DNA of 46,293 nt, taken from Subdoligranulum variabile (GTDB taxonomy: Bacteria > Bacillota > Clostridia > Oscillospirales > Ruminococcaceae). The position numbers were made by a program, and so were the translations under genes. Below, in pieces: positions 6,890 to 14,379 of this stretch. A model generated the notes under the pieces. It worked only from the letters and a program-made list of their open reading frames with translations. It was not told where the DNA came from and ran no database searches. Positions within the stretch are counted from its first letter, which is position 1. The number at the start of each line of letters is the position of its first letter. Location of the stretch: positions 1-46,293 of the forward strand of contig SFKI01000014.1 of assembly GCA_004554775.1 (NCBI GenBank). The letters run 5' to 3'.

Positions 6890-8791
6890 ATGGCTATGCA
6901 CCAATTCAAAGCTGAAAGCAAAAAACTGATGGACTTGATGATCAACTCCATCTACACCAACCGCGAGATCTTCCTGCGTGAGCTGATCTCCAACGCATCC
7001 GATGCCTGCGACAAGCGCTATTTCAAGAGCCTGACCGACACCAGCATCGGCATTACGAAGGACGACTTGAAGATCCATGTCCAGCCCGATAAAGAGGCCC
7101 GCACCCTGACCATCTCCGATAACGGCATCGGCATGACCAAGGAAGAGCTTGAAAAGAACCTGGGCACCATTGCCAAGTCCGGCTCGCTCGATTTTAAGAC
7201 CGAAAACCAGAGCGATAATATCGACATCATCGGCCAGTTCGGCGTTGGCTTCTACTCCGCCTTTATGGTGGCCCAGAAAGTCACCGTCATCTCCCGCGCG
7301 CAGGGCGCCGACACCGCCTGGAAGTGGGAGTCCAAAGGCGTGGAGGGCTACACCCTGGCCGAAGCCGACAAGGATGATGTCGGCACTGAGATCATCCTGG
7401 TACTGAAAGACGACACCGATACTGAGAATTACAGCGAGTACCTTGACGATTACACGCTTGTCAACCTCGTCAAGAAATACAGCGACTACATCCGCTTCCC
7501 CATCACGATGTACCGCGAGAAATCCCGTCAGAAGCCGAAGCCCGAGGACGCCGGTGACGACTACAAGCCCGAGTACGAGACCTACACCGAGCTCGAAACG
7601 CTGAACAGCATGGTCCCCATCTGGAAGCGCGCCAAGAGCGAGGTCAAGGACGAGGACTATAACGAGTTCTACAAGAACAAGTTCATGGATTATTCTGACC
7701 CGCTGCGCGTCATCACAAGCCGCACCGAGGGTACTGCCACCTACACTGCCCTGCTGTTTGTGCCCAGCCGCACCCCGTACGACTACTACACCAAGGAGTA
7801 CGAGAAGGGTCTGGCCCTCTATGCGTCCGGCGTCATGATCATGGAGAAGTGCGCCGACCTGCTGCCCGACTACTTCAGCTTCATCAAGGGCGTTGTCGAC
7901 AGCGAGGACCTGAGCCTGAACATCAGCCGTGAGACCTTGCAGAAGGACAGCCAGCTCAAGCTCATCCGCAACTCTCTGGAAAAGAAGATCAAGAACGAGC
8001 TGCACGCAATGCTCGTCAACGACCGCGAGAAGTACGAGACGTTCTGGAAGAGCTTTGGCCGCCAGATCAAGTTCGGCGTCTACGGCGATTACGGCATGCA
8101 CAAGGATCTGCTGGGCGATCTGCTGATGTTCTTCTCCGCCAAGGAGCAGAAGATGGTCACGCTGGACGAGTACATCGAGAAGATGCCCGAGGGCCAGAAG
8201 TGCATCTACTTTGCCGCCGGTGACGATACCGACCGCCTGGGCAAGCTGCCCAACGCCCAGCTGGTGCTGAGCAAGGGCTACGACCTGCTGCTGTGTACCG
8301 AGGATGTGGACGAGTTCTGCCTGCAAATGATGCACGACTACAAAGAGAAAGAGTTCAAGAACATCAACTCCGGTGACCTGGGCCTGGAGACCGAGGAAGA
8401 AAAGAAAGCCGCCGAGGAGACCGCGACCGAGAACAAGGACTTGTTTGAAGAGATCAAAAAGGCCCTGAACGGCAAGGTCAAGGAAGTCAAGGTCAACCCC
8501 ACCTTGCAGGAGCACCCCGTTACCCTGTCCAGCGAGGGCGGCATCTCGATGGAGATGGAAAAGGTCCTGCGCAAGATGCCCGGTTCCGGTGACGTGGAAA
8601 GCACCAAGGTGCTGGAACTGAACCCCAACCACACGGTATTTGCCGCGCTGAAAGCCGCCCACGAAGCTGGCGACACCGCCAAGGTGGATCAGTATGCCGA
8701 ACTGCTGTATGACCAGGCCCTGCTGATCGCGGGCCTGCCCATCGAGGATCCCGTCGCCTACGCCCAGCTGGTTTGCGGCCTGATGAAGTAA
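6890..8791 (+). CDS. htpG: Hsp90-family molecular chaperone HtpG
   Basis: 633 aa, normal for bacterial Hsp90. The N-terminal GHKL ATPase domain is clear: ELISNASDACDK (Mg/ATP Asn), SDNGIGMTKEEL, and the lid and glycine motif IGQFGVGFYSAFMVA. The middle domain includes the client- and gamma-phosphate-contacting Arg region (NISRETLQKDSQLK). The C-terminal dimerisation domain ends in VCGLMK without an EEVD tail, as usual in bacteria. The start at 6890 follows 'aaagtgaggtcctttcact' with GAGG about 10 nt upstream. Two CIRCE-type sites precede it, implying HrcA control, unlike B. subtilis htpG which is not a CIRCE gene. A strong terminator follows. Monocistronic. Confidence 0.97.
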   Translation: MAMHQFKAESKKLMDLMINSIYTNREIFLRELISNASDACDKRYFKSLTDTSIGITKDDLKIHVQPDKEARTLTISDNGIGMTKEELEKNLGTIAKSGSLDFKTENQSDNIDIIGQFGVGFYSAFMVAQKVTVISRAQGADTAWKWESKGVEGYTLAEADKDDVGTEIILVLKDDTDTENYSEYLDDYTLVNLVKKYSDYIRFPITMYREKSRQKPKPEDAGDDYKPEYETYTELETLNSMVPIWKRAKSEVKDEDYNEFYKNKFMDYSDPLRVITSRTEGTATYTALLFVPSRTPYDYYTKEYEKGLALYASGVMIMEKCADLLPDYFSFIKGVVDSEDLSLNISRETLQKDSQLKLIRNSLEKKIKNELHAMLVNDREKYETFWKSFGRQIKFGVYGDYGMHKDLLGDLLMFFSAKEQKMVTLDEYIEKMPEGQKCIYFAAGDDTDRLGKLPNAQLVLSKGYDLLLCTEDVDEFCLQMMHDYKEKEFKNINSGDLGLETEEEKKAAEETATENKDLFEEIKKALNGKVKEVKVNPTLQEHPVTLSSEGGISMEMEKVLRKMPGSGDVESTKVLELNPNHTVFAALKAAHEAGDTAKVDQYAELLYDQALLIAGLPIEDPVAYAQLVCGLMK

Positions 8792-8824
8792 TTTTATAAG
8801 CCGCACCCCTGAAAGCAAGAACAG

Positions 8825-8865
8825 CCCGCCCCGCAGCCATAAAAAGCTGCGGGGCGGGCTTATTC
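8825..8865 (+). terminator. Intrinsic terminator of htpG
   Basis: Perfect 13-bp stem CCCGCCCCGCAGC (8825-8837) / GCTGCGGGGCGGG (8846-8858), loop CATAAAAA, followed by CTTATTCTATT. Confidence 0.9.
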
Positions 8866-8884
8866 TATTGCAAAAGACGGAGAT

Positions 8885-9070
8885 TTAGCTGCGGTGCTTC
8901 TTTTTCAAAACCAGCAGCGCGGCAAAGTCTGCCAGGGATGCCAGGCAAAGCACCGTCCACAGGGCCAGCAGGGCGCTGTCCCCCGTTGCGGGGATAGCCG
9001 CACTGCGGGCGCAGTCTGCGCTGCCGCGGCGGCGGAAGCCTGCGGCAACCCGCTTTTTGTTTGATTGCAC
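8885..9070 (-). pseudogene. Orphan LPXTG-like cell-wall sorting signal (small ORF or gene remnant)
   Basis: 61 codons from a GTG at 9070, ending TAA at 8885. The last 37 residues look exactly like a sortase sorting signal: IPATGD, a hydrophobic span LLALWTVLCLASLADFAALL, then the positive tail KKKHRS. The first 25 residues are basic and carry no signal peptide, there is no ribosome binding site, and the frame runs open into the end of the histidine kinase gene. The simplest reading is the 3' remnant of a deleted LPXTG surface-protein gene. A tiny expressed anchor peptide is less likely. The region lies between the htpG terminator and the histidine kinase gene. Confidence 0.4.
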
Positions 9071-9102
9071 AACAAGATGACTGATTGATGATTGATTTCG
9101 CG

Positions 9103-10470
9103 CTATTTCATCGGGAGTGGCAGTATCAAAAGAACAGATGCACCATGCGGGGTGTTGGTGGTAAAGGTGGCGGTGCCGCCGTGGGCGGCCAAAATCTGCT
9201 CGACCACGTGCAGGCCCAGGATGTGGGGGGTGTTTTCCCCCGTTTCGCCAGTGCGCAGCGCGGCCAGCACGGCGGGCGGGTAGCCCCGGCCGTCGTCGGT
9301 AATGCGGACAGTCAACGCGGCGTCCACGATTTCAGCCCGGATGGTGATATGCACGGGGGCCGGGTTATGGGCGGCAGCGTTGTGCAAAACATTTTCCATC
9401 GCGCGCAGCAGCAGGGCTTCGTCCGCCTGCAAGGTCGTCTGCTCAGCGGCAGGGGTCAGTTCCAGTTCCACGGTGCTGGCACCGGCGGCGGGGCTTTCGT
9501 AAAACTGGGCGGCGCAGCGGCGCAGGAATGCCCCGACCGGAACAGCCCTGCGGCGCAGCGGCTGCGCGCCGTATTGCAGTTTGCTGGTCAGGTTCAAATC
9601 ACCAATTAAAGAGCGTATCTTCTCGCTTTGAGTGCAGATGCCTGCGGCCTTTTGGCGGGCGGCGGCGGGCAGCGTTTCGTCCTGCTGCAGCTGTTCGCCC
9701 CAGCCCAGGATCAGCGCGAGCGGGGTGCGGATATCGTGGCTGATGCCCGCGATCCAATCAGTGCGGGCGGTGTCCCGCCGGGCGATGATCTCGTTGCGGC
9801 GGCGCAGCTGTTCGCCGGTCTCGTTCAGTTTTTCGGCCAGTTCCCCGGCAAAGCCGGTAGCGGGCAGCTGCACGGTACCGCCCTGGGCCAGCGTGTCCAG
9901 CCCGTCGGCCACAGCCTGCAAGTGCCGCGTGCCGCGCCAGCTGAACCAGAGGCAGCAACCCAGCACCACAGCCAGCAGCAGCGCCATCATCGGTAGCAGG
10001 CCAGCGACGACCGCCTCCATCTGTGCCTGCGGTGTGGTGATGTTGTACTTCCACTGGCTGCCGATTGGCTCGGCCAGCACAAACAGGCCGTAGTCCGCCG
10101 CCCAGCACTGCACAGGGTAATCGGCCAGATACCAGCGGGAAAATACCGCGATCTCGCGGGCCGTGTAGCGGTGGTCGAGCGCAGCGGGCAGGTTCTGCTG
10201 CCAGATGATGTTGCCGTCATCGTCCAGCACCATGGCCCAGGCGTAGCCCTGCATCCAGTCGGCGGCGGTTTGGGCATCGTCCCATTGCAGGCCGTCAGCG
10301 GTAGGGCGCAGCGCTTCGGCCAGCGTGCCTACTTTTTGCAGGTCGTCCGATGCCGCGCTGTACCGCACGCCGGTGTAGACCGTCATGCCCAACAACAGCG
10401 CCACCACCAGCAGAATGATGCCCGCCGTGGCCAGCACATAGCGGCGAATGAGCCGCGCGAAGGTTTTCAT
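9103..10470 (-). CDS. Sensor histidine kinase, lantibiotic-resistance type
   Basis: 455 aa from ATG 10470, which overlaps the response-regulator stop by 4 nt (ATGA). TM1 is about residues 11-30 and TM2 about 153-177. Between them lies a roughly 120-residue external sensor with IAVFSRWYLADYPV, a motif I associate with NisK/SpaK/CprK-like kinases that sense lantibiotics. After a HAMP-like linker come the H-box (phospho-acceptor His near 245 in AGISHDIRTPLALIL), the N-box (RAMENVLHNAAAHNP), the G-box DDGRGYPP and the final GLHVVEQILAAHGG. It probably phosphorylates the adjacent regulator when a cationic peptide or lipid II binder is present. Sensor specificity is an inference. Confidence 0.88.
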   Translation of the reverse strand: MKTFARLIRRYVLATAGIILLVVALLLGMTVYTGVRYSAASDDLQKVGTLAEALRPTADGLQWDDAQTAADWMQGYAWAMVLDDDGNIIWQQNLPAALDHRYTAREIAVFSRWYLADYPVQCWAADYGLFVLAEPIGSQWKYNITTPQAQMEAVVAGLLPMMALLLAVVLGCCLWFSWRGTRHLQAVADGLDTLAQGGTVQLPATGFAGELAEKLNETGEQLRRRNEIIARRDTARTDWIAGISHDIRTPLALILGWGEQLQQDETLPAAARQKAAGICTQSEKIRSLIGDLNLTSKLQYGAQPLRRRAVPVGAFLRRCAAQFYESPAAGASTVELELTPAAEQTTLQADEALLLRAMENVLHNAAAHNPAPVHITIRAEIVDAALTVRITDDGRGYPPAVLAALRTGETGENTPHILGLHVVEQILAAHGGTATFTTNTPHGASVLLILPLPMK

Positions 10471-11186
10471 GCCTGCACCTCCCCCGCCAATTTGTAGCCG
10501 ATGCCCCGCACGGTCAGCAGCCACTGCGGGCGGCTGGCGTTTTCCTCAATTTTTTCCCGCAGATGGCGGATGTGTACATTCAGGCTGTTCTCGTACCCGT
10601 AATAATCCGCGCCCCAGACGGCTTCGCACAGCGCGTCATAGGTCACGATATGCCCACGGTTGTCGGCCAGTTTCTGCAAAAGCGCGCGCTCGGTGGCGGT
10701 CAGCGGCAGGATCACACCGCCAGGGCGGTACACGGCGGCATCGGCCAAATTGACGCGGCAGGGGCCTAAAATCAGTTCCGCCGGGGCGGCGCGGCGCAGC
10801 TCGGCCCGGTAGGCGCGCTGCAAAATGCGCTGCACCCGCAACAGCAGTTCCTGCATCAAAAACGGCTTGGTCAGGTAGTCGTCCGCGCCAAGGCCCAGGC
10901 CCAGCAGCCGGTCGGCGTCGGCATCCCGGGCCGAGAGGAACAGCGCGGGCACATCCGCCGCCGCGTGCAGCTGCCGCAGCAGCGTAAAACCGTCGCCGTC
11001 CGGCAGGTTGATGTCCAAAATCATCAACTCGGGCGGCGCCGCGGCAAACAGCGCCCGCGCGTCGGCACAGGTGGCGGCAGCGCGGATGCGGGTATACCCC
11101 GCCGTGCGCAGGCTGTCGCTGACCAGCGCGAGCAGGTCGGGGTTATCGTCCACCAGCAAGATGGACACCTCATAAATCGTTTGCAT
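10467..11186 (-). CDS. OmpR-family response regulator
   Basis: 239 aa. The start at 11186 is chosen because AAGGGAG lies 8 nt upstream; an earlier in-frame start lacks one. The receiver domain has acidic DD near 13-14, phospho-acceptor Asp 58 in MILDINLPDGDG, the Ser switch residue in LFLSARDAD and Lys in DDYLTKPF. The C-terminal winged helix is typical (LPLTATERALLQKLADN ... NVHIRHLREKIE ... TVRGIGYKL). Its gene is divergent from the ABC operon, whose promoter region carries 11-bp-phased TTAAG repeats suited to an OmpR-type dimer. A short palindromic repeat lies directly upstream of the ribosome site. Confidence 0.92.
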   Translation of the reverse strand: MQTIYEVSILLVDDNPDLLALVSDSLRTAGYTRIRAAATCADARALFAAAPPELMILDINLPDGDGFTLLRQLHAAADVPALFLSARDADADRLLGLGLGADDYLTKPFLMQELLLRVQRILQRAYRAELRRAAPAELILGPCRVNLADAAVYRPGGVILPLTATERALLQKLADNRGHIVTYDALCEAVWGADYYGYENSLNVHIRHLREKIEENASRPQWLLTVRGIGYKLAGEVQA

Positions 11187-11202
11187 GGTATCAGCTCCCT
11201 TA

Positions 11203-11247
11203 GGCAGCACCACACAATTCTACGTGCCGGAATTGTGTGATGCCGCC
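11203..11247. repeat. MITE-family repeat, minimal copy (TIR hairpin)
   Basis: GGCAGCACCACACAATTC and GAATTGTGTGATGCCGCC form an 18-bp arm pair (two mismatches) around a 9-nt centre TACGTGCCG. The ends match the terminal repeats of the 172-bp element at 20771-20942; the interior is deleted. It begins one base upstream of the response-regulator ribosome site, so it would form a hairpin in that leader. Confidence 0.75.
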
Positions 11248-11256
11248 TTACTTATC

Positions 11257-11262
11257 ATTATA
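11257..11262 (-). promoter_or_regulatory. Probable -10 box for the regulator/kinase operon
   Basis: Minus-strand TGTATAATGATAA with TATAAT at 11262-11257. The same 12-13 nt string occurs at the -10 region upstream of ispDF. No good -35 is visible, so activation or an extended -10 is possible. Confidence 0.45.
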
Positions 11263-11300
11263 CACGCGCGGCGCGGTGCCGCCAGCGTTCGCGGTCAATC

Positions 11301-11338
11301 TTAAGGCAAAATTAAGCTGGGCTTACCGGGTAATTAAG
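11301..11338 (+). promoter_or_regulatory. Phased direct repeats, likely response-regulator binding site
   Basis: TTAAG occurs at 11301, 11312 and 11334, with a degenerate TTACC at 11323: four units at an exact 11-nt period. This is the same geometry as the SpaR box (pentamer-N6-pentamer). It sits just upstream of a -10 box TATACT at 11349-11354 that has no recognisable -35, as expected for an activator-dependent promoter. Confidence 0.65.
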
Positions 11339-11348
11339 GTAGCGCGCG

Positions 11349-11354
11349 TATACT
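11349..11354 (+). promoter_or_regulatory. -10 box of the ABC transporter operon
   Basis: TATACT 43 nt before the start codon of the ATPase gene. The expected -35 position (CCGGGT) is poor; the last TTAAG repeat lies within the spacer region, which suggests control by the adjacent two-component system. Confidence 0.5.
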
Positions 11355-11391
11355 GGGTTCATTACAAAAAACGAACAAGGAGCGTGTACTT

Positions 11392-12306
11392 ATGCAAAAC
11401 GTGATCGAAACCGACGCCCTGTGCAAAACCTACGGTAGCCACCGGGTGGTGGACCATCTTGCCCTGACCGTGCCCGAGGGCTGCGTCTACGGCTTTTTGG
11501 GGCCAAACGGCGCGGGAAAATCCACCACAATGAAGATGCTGCTGGGTCTTGTACACCCCACAAGCGGCACTGTGCGGCTGCTGGGTAAGCCGATGACCGA
11601 CGCCAACCGGCTGGCCCTGCTGCAGCAGACCGGCAGCTTGATCGAATCGCCGTCTGGGTATCTTCACCTGACTGCGCGGGAAAATCTGGAAATCGTGGCT
11701 GATCTAAAGGGCGTTTCCCGCAAAGACATTACCCGCGTGCTGGACATTGTGCAGCTGACCCGCGACCAGCACCGCAAAGTGGGGCAGTATTCACTTGGGA
11801 TGAAGCAGCGGCTTGGCATTGCGATGGCGCTGCTGGGCAGCCCGAAGCTGCTGATCCTGGACGAGCCGACGAACGGGCTGGACCCTGCAGGCATCCAGGA
11901 AATGCGCGAGCTGATCCGCACAATGCCCGCCGCCACCGGGGCCACGGTGCTGATCTCGAGCCATCTGCTGGGCGAGATGGAGCAGATGGTTGAACAGGTG
12001 GGCATCATCGACCACGGGCGGATGCTGTTTGAGGGGCCTCTGACCGAATTGCAGCGCCACAGCCGGGGCGATCTGACCCTGCGGCTGCTGCACCCGGCCA
12101 AGGCACTGCCGGTGCTGCGTGCCAACGGCCTGCCGACGGCGGACACCGGCAGCACCCTTACCCTGCCGCCACTGCGGGATGACCTGCTGGCGGGGCTGGT
12201 GCAGGCACTGGCCGACAGCGGTGCCGGGGTGGTGGGACTGACCCAGCACACTAAGACGCTGGAAGAGATCTTCCTGACGCTGACCGCACCGAAGGAGGTG
12301 GGCTGA
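11392..12306 (+). CDS. ABC transporter ATP-binding protein, LanF/BcrA type
   Basis: 304 aa. It hydrolyses ATP for the two membrane proteins encoded downstream. Motifs: Walker A GPNGAGKST near residue 40, Q-loop LLQQTGSLIESPSGY, signature YSLGMKQRLGIAMALL, Walker B LLILDEPTNGLDP and H-loop SSHLLGEMEQM. The C-terminal about 80 residues are the regulatory tail usual in the bacitracin/lantibiotic-immunity ATPases. SIESPSGY-type Q-loop sequences are common in LanF and BcrA. The ribosome site AAGGAG is 10 nt upstream of ATG 11392. It is the first gene of a three-gene unit (2-nt and 3-nt gaps) divergent from the kinase and regulator genes. Confidence 0.92.
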   Translation: MQNVIETDALCKTYGSHRVVDHLALTVPEGCVYGFLGPNGAGKSTTMKMLLGLVHPTSGTVRLLGKPMTDANRLALLQQTGSLIESPSGYLHLTARENLEIVADLKGVSRKDITRVLDIVQLTRDQHRKVGQYSLGMKQRLGIAMALLGSPKLLILDEPTNGLDPAGIQEMRELIRTMPAATGATVLISSHLLGEMEQMVEQVGIIDHGRMLFEGPLTELQRHSRGDLTLRLLHPAKALPVLRANGLPTADTGSTLTLPPLRDDLLAGLVQALADSGAGVVGLTQHTKTLEEIFLTLTAPKEVG

Positions 12307-12307
12307 C

Positions 12308-13060
12308 ATGCTGCAAGCCCTGCATGCCGAGTGGCAAAAAGCCCACCGCCGCCACGACCTGGTACTGTGTTTTGGCTTTGCCGTTATCACCTACTTGTGG
12401 CTGGGCAGCACCGCGCCCACCGGGGCGGACGAACGGGCCAACGCCTACAGCGCCCTGTTTTACGCGGTGCCCATTATCAACACTATTTTGCTGCCCGTGA
12501 TGATGGCTGTGCTGGCCAGCCGACTGTGGGATGTCGAGGAGAAAGGCTGTACAGCCAAACTGCTTTACACCCTGCAAAGCCGCCGCAGCCTGTTTTTGGG
12601 CAAGGCGGTGTTCGGCTTTGGCGAGGTGGCGCTGATGGTCATACTGGAAGCCGCCGTCATCGTGGTTTTAGGCCGCACGCAAGGCTACACCGAGACATTC
12701 CCTGCCGGGCAGTTTGCCTATCTGAACACCTGCACGCTGGCTGTGAGCACGATGCTTTATTTCTCGGAGCTGCTGCTGGCGCTGTGGTTTCGTAATCCCC
12801 TGCCCGCTGTCTGCACAGGCATTGTGGGGGCGCTGCTCGGGTTATTCTCGGCCTTTATGCCACCCGCTGCGGGGTACTTTGTGCCGTGGGGCTACTATGT
12901 GCCGCTGTGTAGCTACGAGGTGAAGGTCTGGGATCAAGCCGCCCACACCGTCACCTACGGCACGCGGCCCTTCAACTGGGAGCTGCTGACGTTCACCGTA
13001 GGGCTGGCTGTCTTTTTGTTTGGCGTGTGCTGGCGCGTGATGCGTAACAAGGAGGTATAA
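12308..13060 (+). CDS. ABC transporter permease, lantibiotic immunity LanE/MutE type
   Basis: 250 aa membrane protein with about six hydrophobic segments. It opens with LQALHAEWQKAHRRHDLVLC, a 'L..E..K.kr' start typical of the LanE/EpiE/MutE immunity permeases, followed by the first membrane span (FGFAVITYLWLGS). A central FYAVPIINTILLPVMMAVLASRLWDVEEK, with acidic WDVEEK after a membrane span, is also characteristic. It begins one base after the ATPase stop. Together with the next gene it would form a heterodimeric channel that removes lantibiotics from the membrane. Substrate is inferred from family and context only. Confidence 0.82.
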   Translation: MLQALHAEWQKAHRRHDLVLCFGFAVITYLWLGSTAPTGADERANAYSALFYAVPIINTILLPVMMAVLASRLWDVEEKGCTAKLLYTLQSRRSLFLGKAVFGFGEVALMVILEAAVIVVLGRTQGYTETFPAGQFAYLNTCTLAVSTMLYFSELLLALWFRNPLPAVCTGIVGALLGLFSAFMPPAAGYFVPWGYYVPLCSYEVKVWDQAAHTVTYGTRPFNWELLTFTVGLAVFLFGVCWRVMRNKEV

Positions 13061-13063
13061 ACT

Positions 13064-13798
13064 ATGCTGAAACGTTGTATTCTGGCCGAAAGCCGCAAAC
13101 TGCGCCGCTCGCCTATCTGGCTGCTGTTTTTTGTGATGCCGTTGATATCGGCCAGTTACGGCACCTTCAACTACCTGCAAAATCTCGAAATCCTGCACGA
13201 GCGCTGGTACAGTTTGTGGACGCAGCACACACTGTTTTACTCGATGCTGTTTTTCCCCGCCATGGTGGCAGCGTACGCGGCATATTTGTGGCGGCTGGAA
13301 CATCTGGGCCATAACTGGAATTTGATCATGGCTGCGCCCGTGCCGCCGCTGGATTTATTTTTTGCCAAGTTCTGCGTGGTGTGCAAGCTGGCGCTGCTCA
13401 CCCAGGTTTGGGAGCTAACACTGTTTGTTGCCTGCGGCAAGCTGTTTGCCCGGTTTGGCGACTGGCCGCCCGTGGAATTGGTGGTATTTGCGCTGCGCGG
13501 CACACTGGGCGCGCTGGCGGTGATTGCCGCACAGCTGCTGCTTGCGATGGTCATTCGCAGTTTTGCGGTGCCGATCTTTTTGGCCATTGTTGGCGGCATC
13601 GCCGGGATGCTGTTGGGCAGCAAGGGGTATTCCCTTCTATGGCCCTACTGCTTGATGCAGGCGGGCATGAACGCCAACCGCAGCGAGGATGTGCTGGCCG
13701 GGCAGGCGGTACAGTTTGCCGCGGCAAGTGCCCTGTGGCTGGCCGCGATGTTTGTTATCGCCTACTTACTTTTGAAGGAGCGGGACGTAAAAGCCTGA
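13064..13798 (+). CDS. ABC transporter permease, lantibiotic immunity LanG/MutG type
   Basis: 244 aa, about six membrane spans. The N-terminus MLKRCILAESRKLRRSPIWL followed by a hydrophobic span matches the second permease of LanFEG sets. The motif AAYAAYLWRLEHLGHNWNLI (an acidic ERxxN-like segment after the second span) recurs in MutG-type proteins. AAGGAGG lies 8 nt before the start. It is the last gene of the operon. No lantibiotic precursor, LanM/LanBC or protease gene is seen on either side, so this is a resistance rather than a producer immunity set in this window. Confidence 0.8.
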   Translation: MLKRCILAESRKLRRSPIWLLFFVMPLISASYGTFNYLQNLEILHERWYSLWTQHTLFYSMLFFPAMVAAYAAYLWRLEHLGHNWNLIMAAPVPPLDLFFAKFCVVCKLALLTQVWELTLFVACGKLFARFGDWPPVELVVFALRGTLGALAVIAAQLLLAMVIRSFAVPIFLAIVGGIAGMLLGSKGYSLLWPYCLMQAGMNANRSEDVLAGQAVQFAAASALWLAAMFVIAYLLLKERDVKA

Positions 13799-13804
13799 TT
13801 TTTG

Positions 13805-13833
13805 TTGCCAACGCCCTTTTTGTGCGGTATAAT
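13805..13833 (+). promoter_or_regulatory. Promoter for the 13865 gene
   Basis: TTGCCA (13805-13810), 17-nt spacer, TATAAT (13828-13833): close to the sigma-A consensus. Predicted start about 13840, giving a short leader that contains AAGGAGGG. Confidence 0.75.
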
Positions 13834-13864
13834 GTAAAGAAAAACCGCCAAGGAGGGCTTTGCC

Positions 13865-14254
13865 ATGGCCTGGACTGCCGCCGAATTTGCCGGGCGCGGA
13901 TGCGGACGCCGGTACGAAAAAGAACTGGAAACACATTTCCGCGATTGTATGTTGTTTTATCTGGATGGTCGCATCCGGTTTGAGCGGTATTGCTACGGTG
14001 AGGCCGCGTGCCTGGTGTTCAGCGTCTGGGGGCACGGTATCGACGCCGACGGCAAACTGCTATGGGACCGCGAGCCCGAATTTGAAAGCCAGCAGACCGC
14101 CCTGCCCCGCTATCTGACCGACGTGCAGGAAAACGGGAATGCCTTGCAGTTTGACAGCGCGAGAAAGCGGTATGTACTGACCGAGGAATTTGCGGAAGAT
14201 AGGCTGAATGGGTATTCTAAGTTTAAAGTGTTTTGGTTGAAGCGGAAGAAGTAA
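13865..14254 (+). CDS. Hypothetical protein (129 aa)
   Basis: I do not recognise this family. It is 129 aa, soluble and without signal peptide or membrane span. It is rich in aromatic residues (RYEKELETHFRDCMLFYLDG, FERYCYGEAACLVFSVWG) and ends in a basic tail KVFWLKRKK. The middle reads like alternating strands (GHGIDADGKLLWDREPEFE). It has its own near-consensus promoter 32 nt upstream, an AAGGAGGG ribosome site, and a strong terminator after it, so it is very likely a real monocistronic gene. Codon use resembles its neighbours. No functional assignment is attempted. Confidence 0.7.
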   Translation: MAWTAAEFAGRGCGRRYEKELETHFRDCMLFYLDGRIRFERYCYGEAACLVFSVWGHGIDADGKLLWDREPEFESQQTALPRYLTDVQENGNALQFDSARKRYVLTEEFAEDRLNGYSKFKVFWLKRKK

Positions 14255-14263
14255 TTGTAAAGA

Positions 14264-14283
14264 GGCTCCCCCTGAGGGGAGCC
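14264..14283. repeat. GGCTCCCC palindromic repeat
   Basis: GGCTCCCCCTGAGGGGAGCC, 9-bp arms. Related to the blocks at 6195-6240 and 25001-25023. Lies between a stop codon and the true terminator. Confidence 0.6.
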
Positions 14284-14289
14284 TATAAT

Positions 14290-14325
14290 AAAAAGGCATG
14301 CAGCCAAACGACTGCATGCCTTTTT
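14290..14325. terminator. Bidirectional intrinsic terminator
   Basis: AAAAAGGCATGCAG (14290-14303) pairs perfectly with CTGCATGCCTTTTT (14312-14325); T-tracts on both strands. It separates the convergent hypothetical gene (+) and the nucleoside transporter operon (-). Confidence 0.9.
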
Positions 14326-14340
14326 GTAATATTGTTTAGC

Positions 14341-14364
14341 GTTCCTTCTTTGCAAAGAAGGAAC
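14341..14364. repeat. Perfect 24-bp palindrome
   Basis: GTTCCTTCTTTG and CAAAGAAGGAAC are exact inverse copies with no spacer. It is placed 16 nt after the last gene of the minus-strand transporter operon. It may be a repeat-family hairpin or an auxiliary terminator; the T-run needed on the minus strand is absent. Confidence 0.55.
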
Positions 14365-14379
14365 AAAAAGCGTCTCCCG

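Noticed and set aside
6842..8818. Long open frame antisense to htpG
   Set aside because: It mirrors htpG on the other strand, has no ribosome site, and its translation is Val/Leu/His-rich with no known domain; GC bias at third positions keeps the opposite frame open.
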